A stretch of 25,856 nt of DNA, taken from the NCBI GenBank assembly GCA_000226015.1, contig JH154645.1, positions 111,965 to 137,820 of the forward strand, given 5' to 3'. Both the position numbers and the translations under genes were made by a program. This stretch comes from Mnemiopsis leidyi (taxonomy: Eukaryota > Ctenophora > Tentaculata > Lobata > Bolinopsidae). Of the stretch, positions 1 through 8,400 are shown piece after piece. How positions within the stretch are numbered: the first letter of the stretch is position 1; every line of letters begins with the position of its first letter. The notes below the pieces were generated by a model that searched no databases, had not been told where the DNA came from, and was given only the letters and a program-made list of their open reading frames with translations.

Positions 1-362
1 TCTGGTAATCCACGGCTCGGCTCAGGTAATCCGTGTACTTAAATCCTGAGCCACAATTCGAGCCGGCTTAAGAATGGCTCACCAATTTAAGCCACGACTT
101 AGCAAGCCGTACTTAAAAGTTGAGGCGAGCCATTATTATGAATACGAAAAATGAATTATCGTTCGATTTTCGCTGGATTTAAGTACGAGCCATAACTATA
201 AGTACGGCTCGGTTATGAATGACCCCTTTACTTTTAGTTTCACATACTCGTAATATGAGCCCGATTTATTGAAATTGAAGAGATCAGCAGCACTTAAATT
301 CTCAAACTCAAAGTTCAACTCAAACTTAAAGCGGTTTATTTAAGCAAACAGTGTAAACTTAC
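1..362. other. Kv intron start with diverged short repeats; no exon seen
   Basis: No S1-like hydrophobic exon is visible on the minus strand, so the intron after channel exon 3 extends past the window edge. The first 230 bases contain several diverged copies, in both orientations, of a motif like TTAAGTACGAGCC (for example near 107-117, 178-192 and 200-211), suggesting an old inverted-repeat element. Confidence 0.5.
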
Positions 363-596
363 ATCAATGATGGCCCATATTCGAGCTGGCTGAGAAGACT
401 TTGGGTCTTTGAAAAAGTTCCACAACCTCTCAATCAGAGTACCAGGGTTTTCATGGACTGCATTTTTTCTGGACTTCGGCTCCGTTTCTAGAGATGCTAT
501 AAATTCTTGGTAGTGAGCGGTTAGACCGAAAAACTCAAGTTCCAAGTTAAACTGGTCGGTTGATACACAAGAGGGTCTGTAAAACTGACCATTACT
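363..596 (-). CDS. Kv channel exon 3 (T1 end, T1-S1 linker, S1 entry)
   Basis: Acceptor CGTTTCAG|AGTAATGG at 597/596 and a consensus donor GAT|GTAAGT at 363/362, 234 nt, phase 0 at both ends, 78 residues. It begins SNGQFYRPSCVSTDQF, carries the T1 end LELEFFGL, a charged linker, and LWNFFKDPKSSQPARIWAIID leading into S1. A second acceptor TTTACAG|ACCC (577/576) in the same frame would remove seven residues of the T1 loop; it is out of phase with the preferred exon 2 donor but in phase with the alternative one 9 bp downstream. Confidence 0.92.
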
Positions 597-1574
597 CTGA
601 AACGTTACAATGTCAGTTCAAAATGGTTTAAAAATTGGTAAAACTGTGTGCCATCAAATGACAAAATTGACATACCAGCGATTTAATGTGAAAAGCATTA
701 GTGGAATAGCGTTATTTTTGGCAGTGTCCTTCGATCAATGGATTATGGCATAATACCTGAATACCTGATAGAAGTAGAGAATACTGGAGAAAATCAGTTT
801 ATGTCTCTCCAGGAAGTAGTGGTTTTGTTCTGAATTAAAATATTTCTTTAACAAAAACTTGTTGCCTAGCAACGTATCTGGATATCGTTCTAACGTGCTC
901 CGATAAACCTGTCATTGTTAATGTTATCGTTAAATACTTAAAATAAAATGTAAAGGATAACTCATAATTTAATTTTAAATTTTATAATTTCATTCGTTTT
1001 ATTTCTAATTTTGATTTCAAGTACCACTAATGTGAAAACTTTGAAGGTTTCATCATATTTACTTCAATTATATCTCATATAATTGAAGTAAATATGATGA
1101 AGTAAATGTAGATAATATGATGTAGTAATATTATATAGTTAAATATGTAGTAGTAAATATGATGTAGTAAATATGATGTAGTAAGTATTATGTAGTAAGT
1201 ATTATGTAGTAAATCTAGTAAATATGATGTAGTAAATATTATGTAGTAAATATTATGTAGTAAATCTAGTAAATATGACGTAGTCAATATGATGTAGTAA
1301 ATATGATGTAGTAAATATGATGTAGTAAATATGATGTGGTAAATATGATGTAGTAAATATGATGTAGTAAATGTGGTAAATATGATGTAGTAAATATGAT
1401 GTAGTAAATATGATGTAGTAAATATGATTTAGTAAATGTAGTAAATATAATGTAGTGCAAAGTGCAAACCTCGAATATGCCTCCTCCAACATTGAGTCTG
1501 ACAATCTCAGATGAACTGTGGGAGACACCATTGTTCAGAGGTTTAACAAGAAGTTCAGTTTCCATGTACGTCAT
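363..1574 (-). CDS. Voltage-gated potassium channel, Kv1/Shaker-like, 5' part (T1 domain to start of S1)
   Basis: Pore-forming subunit of a tetrameric voltage-gated K+ channel in the plasma membrane; only the cytoplasmic N-terminus is present. Three exons (1574-1470, 908-765, 596-363) join in phase 0 to give 161 residues without a stop. In order: a 22-residue leader, the T1 start SEIVRLNVGG, the classic T1 stretch VYRSTLERYPDTLLGN, KKYFNS...YFLERH...SSILYFYQ, SNGQFYRP, the T1 end LELEFFGL, a linker of about 30 residues, then ERLWNFFKDPKSSQPARIWAIID, which is the pre-S1/S1 entry seen in Shaker channels (LWLLFEYPESSxxAR type). The zinc-binding HxxxC...CC motif of Kv2-Kv4 T1 domains is absent, which points to Kv1. 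One oddity is NVGG where Kv1 proteins usually have NxSG. S1-S6 and the pore are off the left edge. Family very sure; Kv1 subfamily likely. Confidence 0.9.
765..908 (-). CDS. Kv channel exon 2 (T1 core)
   Basis: Acceptor AATGACAG|GTTTATC at 909/908 and donor TATCAG|GTATTC at 765/764, 144 nt, phase 0 at both ends. It encodes 48 residues beginning VYRSTLERYPDTLLGN and ending SSILYFYQ. These are the most conserved T1 segments of Shaker channels, and the exon has no stop in frame. A second GTATT donor lies 9 bp downstream. Using the first site joins exactly to SNGQFYRP in exon 3, matching the spacing of YYYQSGGRLRRP in Shaker-type channels. Confidence 0.92.
1049..1101. repeat. Perfect 25-bp inverted repeat with 3-nt loop
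   Basis: Arms 1049-1073 and 1077-1101 are exact reverse complements (CATCATATTTACTTCAATTA and its complement form the core) around a CTC loop. It lies at the edge of the 14-bp minisatellite in channel intron 1 and shares the AAATATGATG motif with it, so the array probably grew from one arm. Confidence 0.9.
1102..1455. repeat. 14-bp minisatellite, unit AAATATGATGTAGT
   Basis: About 20 to 25 tandem copies of AAATATGATGTAGT with point variants (AAATATTATGTAGT, AAGTATTATGTAGT) and occasional short units AAATCTAGT or AAATGTGGT. It fills most of Kv intron 1 and produces spurious minus-strand open frames rich in Tyr, Ile and Leu. Confidence 0.95.
1470..1574 (-). CDS. Kv channel exon 1 (start of T1 domain)
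   Basis: Coding runs from ATG at 1574-1572 to a donor GAG|GTTTGC at 1470/1469, phase 0, 35 residues. It holds the first T1 strand, SEIVRLNVGGGIFE. The frame is open upstream of the ATG back to a TAA near 1608, and a CTGCAG acceptor-like site lies in that stretch, so an upstream coding or 5'UTR exon cannot be excluded. The donor sits only about 10 bp from the end of the 14-bp minisatellite that fills most of intron 1. Confidence 0.82.
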
Positions 1575-1892
1575 CAATGTCGCTTCTTTTACATACCCTG
1601 CAGCTTAACGCCAATCCTTGAAGCACTAGCACTAGCAGTTAACCAATCAGAAGTTAAAATCTAACTTAGATACGGCCCAGCGATATCAAAAGTGTTATCG
1701 GATCATATTGGTGACGAGAAAAATTTGTGTAGACTGTAGGTGGCCCTTTCCCAAACGTAAAACCTTGGCTATAGTGTAATTCAGTGCAAACCGTATTAGT
1801 TTCATGAAAATGCTTATTGTAAAAAGTAAAATCATGTGTTGTGGCTTGAATCATGTGTTGTACATATAGTGACTGTGATATAGTAGTCACTG

Positions 1893-2260
1893 AATTCAAG
1901 AACCACTTAAGAACCGCTTAAGGACCGGTTAGGAACCGCTTAAGGACTTGTCAATAACCGTTTAGAACCGCTTGATAACCAACATCATGATTTTAAACCA
2001 AGCTATCGGTTCTTAAGCGGTTCTTAAGTGGTTATTAAACGGTTCTTAAGCAGTTCTTTGCCGGTCTATAACCTTATAGTTTTTTATGCCTGTTGGCTAG
2101 CAAGCGGTTTTTAAGCGGTTCTTAAACGGTTCTTTAAGTTTACGGGCATTTATATTAAATCTTTAGCGGTTCTTAGCCGTTTTCAAGCCTCTGATGCTTA
2201 AGCGGTTCTTAAATGGATCTTAAACGGTTCTAGGGGGGTTCTTAGTCAGTTCTTAGGCGG
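1893..2260. repeat. Inverted cluster of AACCGCTTAAG / CTTAAGCGGTT units
   Basis: From about 1893 to 1975 the + strand carries repeated AAGAACCGCTTAAG-type units (and variants with GGACC). From about 2002 to 2260 it carries the complement, GGTTCTTAAGCGGTTCTTAA, many times with point changes. Together they form a large imperfect inverted repeat that could fold into a long stem. There is no coding potential. Confidence 0.85.
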
Positions 2261-3390
2261 TGGGAGGTGTTAGCCATACGCCGAACATTGGTTGACAAAA
2301 GGAGTAAAGCGGTACGACGGAAGACGAAAAACAATATGATTTGTTGGCGTCAATTGTCAATATCATATTGTCATTGTCATAGCATGAGACAAAATATCAT
2401 ACTAAATACCACAGCTACAACCAGGACAGTCGAATCCGCAGAATTTTTACTCTCAGAAAACTACTAGCGCAAACCATGAACGATGAAATATTTCCTTGGC
2501 ATTTTTGTACCTACCCCTGAATGACATAATAATGTGGTTCATTAAATTGCGGATTTGAAGTACGTGTCATTGTCAGAGAATAATTAGCAATACGTTTCAT
2601 AACATTAGCTACACTGATAATTTTAACTATTTCTATACTCATAGTTATTTAGTTATGCAACATACACTTCATCAGCACCAGAAGCCATCAAGATTAACGG
2701 GCGATGCGCGTCTAGAATTTCTTCGAAATTAATCGAATTCTTCGAAATTCATTCAGGCCAGAAATGCGTGAGAGCGCGAGCAGATGGCCGCGACAGTAGG
2801 TTATCAACATACAACCATCAAGAACGACAGTGAGTGAAACACATGATTAGGTATGAGTATGACTACGACGAATGACAAATTATATTTAATTGAGTATCAA
2901 TGTGACAATGTCAATTGTCAATTGGCATTGTCAGAAAAACGCAGTGTTTGCGCTTCTTATCCAAACCTCAGATCAACAAAATAACATCGGTCGGCATAAC
3001 ACGCGTTGTTAGCGAAGGAAAAGTACAGAACAAACATAACTAGAACTACTAGTAGCAATGTTCTGTAATTGGTAAAGCAGGCCAAAACAACCAAATCTAA
3101 ACACTAAAGCTTGCATTTCCGGGATTCGGAAAGATCGGATTGACACACTTATTTATAACCTGATCCTGCAAATGATGGGTAATCACTAAATTATACGACG
3201 GCTTGTCCACCGTTATTAGATCGTAATTGCTAAATTTACCTAAACCGTGGTACTACTAGTTGCGGAAAGAGCTTATTTATGGACCTCCCTAAAGCCGCTA
3301 ATTTGAGGACAAGGTAATAGGGTCATCATAGTTGGGTCACAAAGCAGAGTTGGGTCATACTCATAGAAAGACTGAAATTGAAAGAGAATG

Positions 3391-3539
3391 AGGAGGTGGA
3401 GGAGGAGGAGGAGGAGGAGGAGGAGGAGGAGCAGGAGGAGGAGCAGGAGGAGGAGCAGGAGGAGGAGCAGGAGGAGCAGGAGCAGGAGCAGGAGGGGGAG
3501 GAGAGGGAGGAGGAGAGGGAGGAGGAGGAGGAGGAGGAC
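3391..3539. repeat. GGA/GCAGGA microsatellite
   Basis: About 150 bp of purine-rich trinucleotides GGA with interspersed GCA and GGG. It explains the poly-Arg (plus) and poly-Ser (minus) open frames here, which are not genes. Confidence 0.97.
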
Positions 3540-5219
3540 AAAGTTTGGGTGTAGAAACTTAGGAGAAGAAATAGGAAGGGTTAACTCAAGGACATGAGTT
3601 GAACTGTTAGTTCGAACTAGTTGCCAAGTACCAGAACTGAGCGGGTCGACGAAAGACTTTGATTTCTACAAGAGCAACAAAAGCTATAATATTGAAGAGT
3701 TGGAAAGACAATCGCGCTTCAGTTGCAATACCAGGATATGTTGCAAGCACAAATGGTAGTTCAGTGCCTTGTACAGCAGCGCGCACCCTCCCGTCATTTT
3801 ATTATTCTTCGAATGAGGGTCGGACAAAGTCAGACAATTCAGTGCCACTTACATTTACGCTAATTACACTATACTTCATGTTAAGTTTACTGGCTTGCAG
3901 TTATAGGCAGTAAGTACTAACGTGTAACTACAATAGACAAGCGGGCAGTGATACTGATAACTGACAAGACGTCCCGGCTAGTGTAGCTTTGTTACTGGCT
4001 TGCCATTACAAATACTATACCAGGACGCCATTAAAATTTACATGATAGTGTTATAGTACTGAAATGCAGGAGATAGAAGATCTAGCTATAACTTTAAAGT
4101 AGAATGGCTTGACTTCAACTCGAAGCTTGGACATTGAATATTCAGCTAGGAGAGGTGGACAATTTCTCTAAGTCTACGGTCGACAATGATCGATGACTCC
4201 GCAATTTGTGTAGCAAACGTGTAACTTATAAATACAGCATCACATACAGGTTGAACTCAGAGCAACCTACACAGACTCTTATCTGCTGGTGCAGTGTTCG
4301 TTCTCGACATTACGTACCGAACTTGCTACCCTGCGGTACCCCTTACTAGTAGTAGTAGTCACATTCTAGCCTTGTAGCCTTTACTCATTTTTTCAAGCGG
4401 GGTTCTAGTTTCTAATTCTATAACAAGTCCTTCTATTTTTAGCAGCATGGCCATCTTTATTAGCCGATCTAACTAAAACTAAAATAATTAATAAAACGCT
4501 CATTTATTTGTTGGGAATCTCATTATATAGATGTATTTCAACGATAACAACATAAACAAACAACATTTCCGTCAGCTCCGATGAGAACAGCTACACAGAG
4601 TTCACTGTGCACAACTGACGATAAGAAAGTAAATTTTGGCGGGTGCGATGAAACGCAGCCTAAATTAAAGTTTCAAACTTTGGAAATCCTCAAATAATTA
4701 CAATGCTTTCAAGCAATTCTCTCATTTGAAATTGTACACATTTCAGGAAACCGTGAAAAACGACTACTACGATAAAGTCAAGTTTATAACTGCAGAAATA
4801 GACCAGGAGGCTAACCCTGCCGGTGCCAACTGTCCTTAAGCTAGACTAGTACACTAGACGTGTACGCCAGACATTGTAATCTAGGTATAAATACGGACTA
4901 GATATTATCATAATGAGCTGTACAAGACATATAATAACCCCGTTCAATCTTCGTTCCCAGGCTAAAATTATATCTTTCTCAGCTTTCAGTAAACTTTCTC
5001 GCGTGGTTTAAGTGGTAATACATTAACAGGTAATATATTAACAGATAGTACTTTAAGACACTCCAGGATTTCAAATCAAGTCGGAAACGGTGGCTGGTTG
5101 TGTTCACCGCATTTAAATAGTTAAACTGTAATAAATTTTTCAATTATTGCGAATACTTCAAGTACAATAAATCCAAGTTAATTAACAAACAGTCTCAAGT
5201 AACATCGAACTCTCTTCAC

Positions 5220-5225
5220 TTTATT
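5220..5225 (-). terminator. Candidate poly(A) signal AATAAA for CNK
   Basis: The minus strand reads AATAAAGTG about 190 bases after the CNK stop codon. It is the first canonical hexamer I see downstream. The cleavage site cannot be read from sequence. Confidence 0.45.
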
Positions 5226-5304
5226 GACGGATTAATATAATCTCAGTCTCAAGTTAATTCAAGGATGGTAAGCGGTAAGTATAAAACTCCAGCGTGTGAG
5301 ATTT

Positions 5305-5424
5305 GTCGTGACGCAATTGCACGTGTCGTGACGCAATTGCACGTGTCGCGACGTTATTGCACGTGTCGTGACGTAGTTGCACGTGTCGTGACGTTATGGC
5401 ACATGTCGTGACGTCACACTACGG
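5305..5424. repeat. 20-bp tandem repeat at the CNK stop codon and 3'UTR
   Basis: Five full units of GTCGTGACGCAATTGCACGT start at 5305, 5325, 5345, 5365 and 5385, and a sixth partial unit at 5405 overlaps the CNK stop codon (5414-5416). Variants keep the TGACG core. The array is therefore expected to be transcribed as the first part of the CNK 3'UTR. Confidence 0.93.
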
Positions 5425-5490
5425 TTGTGGAACTGATAGACTGCAGAGAAGCGCTTGGCGAGAAGATACTCTGTTCGATTGTCATTGAAC
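5414..5490 (-). CDS. CNK last exon with C-terminal PDZ ligand
   Basis: Acceptor AACTCCTCTCAG|GTTCAATG at 5491/5490 with a good pyrimidine tract, phase 1 in, matching the previous donor. Encodes SMTIEQSIFSPSASLQSI then SSTTVV and TGA at 5416-5414. The end T-V-V-COOH fits a class I PDZ ligand (S/T-x-hydrophobic). A vertebrate CNK family member, CNKSR2/MAGUIN, also ends in a PDZ ligand, so a conserved tether is plausible. The exon is short and rests on splice sites, phase and this ending. Confidence 0.78.
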
Positions 5491-8400
5491 CTGAGAGGAG
5501 TTGTTTGTTAAAACTTAAACAGCCATCAGGCAGCATTCAAAAACTCTAAATCCCCTGAAGCATCCAGTCTATAAAGATAAATCGTCCACGTCCTGTACTT
5601 TTGATCTTTTCAAAATGTTATTTGTTTATTTGTTGTGTCACGTCCCAGGTTCCCACGTCAGACTTACAAAGTTCGGTGGCGACGGGGCTGGCGCCGGTAC
5701 CGGCAGTTCCATAACCGCTCTCCTTATCACTCTCGTCGTACAGAATACTGGCTAGGAGCATCTTGTCCATCCACCTCTGTTTGTCCTCGTCGCTGTCCGC
5801 GATAAAGTAGTACGTTCTGGTGTTCTTGTGGGACGCTTTAAACGCGTTCTTCTTTCTGGGAGCAATGGTGTGTCAGATCACATGTTACTCAATATACAGG
5901 GGGAACGTAAAATTTATGCATCATAATTCCTGATATTTCCTTCAGCAGTCACTGACTTAATATAAGAGATTCAAAGCTCTTTGGGTACTGCAAATTAAAA
6001 TGAAGCAACAATTATCTAAGCGGGATTCTTTAATTTGTCGCATTTTCTATGTTCGATCAATATTTCGAACAATATGTTTGAACATGATAGCTTAAGATTA
6101 CACCAACGTACTTGATTTCGGAAGCAGTGGCGATGTTGAAGCTAGGAAGAGTAATAACGCCCAGTGCGGTGGTATCTTGAGGAGTCTTGAAGTAGTAAAG
6201 ACAGAAGCCCTTCAGGACGAACCATCTTCTTCTCCAGTTACGGGGGGTGAGACCACTGCCTCCTAGTTTCAGTAACCAGCCTTCGCAGGCGTTAGGGTAG
6301 AGAGACTTGCAGGACACGTTCGTGTCACCTGTAATCGTGCACGTGGTCAGATCACGTGCCCCAGGTCACGTGCAAATTTGGTATTTTCTAAGTGTGCTAA
6401 AAGATCGTTCTTTGACGTCAGACCATCCCGGGAAATAACTTTTGTGAAATTGAGAGAAAATTATCTAAAAAATAGAATTTTTAAGATCTAGAATTTAAAA
6501 TCCTCCAAACCTAAAATCGAAGATGTAGAACGAGAGGGCTTCTTGTTTTTCTTCTTCTTTAGAGTTCCGTTTTCGTCGAGATCTGCGAGCGAGAACCTAA
6601 TATTCTTGGGCAGGGTAGCAGCTTTATCACCTAGAATTCAGGGTAGCATTCAGCGTTGGCAACAGCAAGATCTAAGTTCGATCATCTCAGTCAAGACTCA
6701 AGAAACAGCAATATTTTTGGGTAATGTTTCATTTCGCACTGCAAATGCATGATAAAAAATATAATATTGCAGTGACCAGCCTGATATAATGCTAGTAAAA
6801 AGTAAGAGTGCTGAAACTCACTGCTGATCGACCAGGACGATCGTTTGTTTTGTCGTTTCCGGCTCTTCAGAGTGTTACTCTTGACGTTGTCCTCTTCGGA
6901 GCTGGGCGCGGCTGCAGTAGCTACGGGGATCTTGTGTACAACACCACCTGCACATTAAGGGGGGTTTACTTATGTTACCAAGACTACTGTGAGTGTTACC
7001 AAGTGGTTACTAATAGGTTACTAAGTGGTTACCAAGAAAAAAAGAGGATGACTGCTAGAGAAGGGGTAATTACAAATATGAAAAGTGAATTACCGATGAC
7101 GACAGTGGTATAGTTTTGTTCTTTAGAGACGGGGTAGTTTTTGAACTCTCCCACGTCTTCATCGGGCGTACTTCTTGTCTTTCTGGGTAGAGTTTTACTC
7201 CGCATAGAGTCTGTTGTCATGACACTGGCGCTGAAAATATAACAGTGTTTAATTTCAGTTTTGTCTCATTTTACAACAATTACTTTCCAGGTCTTAGCAA
7301 CCGCTAATCCAGGTTAAAACTCTAAACTCTTTAAAACTACAATACTAAAACTAGATCTATAAATGGTTCTATAGACGTACATTTAAAAATGAAGAATTGG
7401 TCATGTACCTAGTGCAGTTAGAAATAGTAGAGGGAGTAGTAGCAATACTATCATTATCTTCACTTCGGTTGTTATCTTCATCCGACAACTTGTTGCTATC
7501 TTCTTCGGGATACAGCGACAATTTGCGCGGCGTTGTCATGTGGTTGCGTGGTGACGTCACGCGGTTGCGTGGTGACGTCACGCAGTTACGTGGTGACGTC
7601 ACGTGATTTTGCGGTGACGTCATAGTTATGTCCATGTGTCCGTCACATTCTGTCGATTTGTCCATCGTGACGACGCTATCGGTTGAAACAGCGATATCAG
7701 GCATACTCCTGAGATTGGATTAAAAGGTTAAAATTTGAAAATTTGGGTTGTTTCCCAACATTTCAAAATGGTTTTAAACAACTAGGTGAGCAATGAGAGA
7801 AGCATTCCCTCGAATTTAAAGTTGTTTAAGAGCACAATTTAACTTAACGCTCCCATTTCAAATAAACGCTTATAAACTCTTCAGTTCTAAAAGCTCTCTA
7901 TAGGACATATTTCGTAACCAACCATTTCGACAGAAAATTCCACTCCTATACAACCACTACCAAGGATCAATATTTCAATTCTTTCTTAACACACAAGCAC
8001 GACATTACCGAAAGAATTCACTTAGCCTAAACCTAAGTTAATCTTAACTTAACACGCTACTAGGCTGAATGACGTTAAACGCAACGTGTTTGACGTTCAA
8101 GTTAATCTCGTTAGACTCGTGCGTCAATCTCAGTGTATAAGCTGATGTCACGTGACCTGGTTGAGCCCTAAGGACCTCCTTTTCCAAGCCGGTTTACGAA
8201 TTAGTAGGTTCACTGAACAGGTACTAATAAAGAGAAATAGGCGATGTTTACTGAAAAAAAAACTTGCTTTTTGGGAAATTAGCAGTCCTGCTGCAATTAA
8301 ATTTTCAATTTTTGACAACTGTTGAAGGCTTGATAAAATTTTCCCAGCAAGCTTGACGAAGCATATTACAAGAATGTTAGAGCGAGTAAGAAAAGTAAGT

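Larger units (their letters stand above)
1575..5413. other. Intergenic region between the Kv gene and CNK
   Basis: No exon with family similarity was found on either strand. It should contain the Kv promoter and 5'UTR (just right of 1574) and the CNK 3'UTR (left of 5414). Contents: inverted short-repeat family at 1893-2260; TGACAATGTCAATTG-type palindromic clusters near 2340-2385 and 2900-2932; GGA microsatellite at 3391-3539; otherwise AT-rich sequence with no feature I can name. An 84-codon plus-strand frame at 3659-3913 has no recognisable domain. Confidence 0.6.
5669..7408. other. Short CNK introns around the PH and linker exons
   Basis: This stretch contains five of the CNK exons listed separately; the introns between them run from about 120 to 260 bp. 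Intron 6948-7093 has a short local repeat of GGTTAC(C/T)AAGTGG-like units (about 6970-7035). Intron 6329-6510 contains two CACGTG palindromes (near 6353 and 6367). Nothing else stands out. Confidence 0.6.

Noticed and set aside
861-873. GTTGCCTAGCAAC, a perfect RFX X-box
   Set aside because: It lies in channel exon 2 and encodes part of the conserved DTLLGN segment (ACG TTG CTA GGC AAC), so coding constraint explains it; regulatory use is not excluded.
1075-1450. Tyr/Ile/Leu-rich minus-strand frames resembling membrane peptides
   Set aside because: They are translations of the AAATATGATGTAGT minisatellite; only the segment to the right of 1470 is coding.
1470-1574. KCTD-family BTB gene
   Set aside because: The first exon alone (EIVRLNVGG) fits KCTD proteins, but the in-phase exons 2 and 3 lead to the Shaker T1 end and S1 entry.
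3326-3597. Poly-Ser (minus) and poly-Arg (plus) open frames
   Set aside because: Both are translations of the GGA microsatellite; no splice or start context.
5305-5424. CRISPR-like array (20-bp repeats)
   Set aside because: Units are directly contiguous with no spacers, in an animal gene's 3'UTR: a tandem repeat.
6543-6752. Plus-strand frame starting with poly-Phe
   Set aside because: Shadow of the polybasic KKKKNKK exon of CNK on the minus strand.
7397-7606. Plus-strand frame with WLRGDVT repeats
   Set aside because: Antisense shadow of the CNK coding minisatellite; minus strand has matching splice sites and phase.
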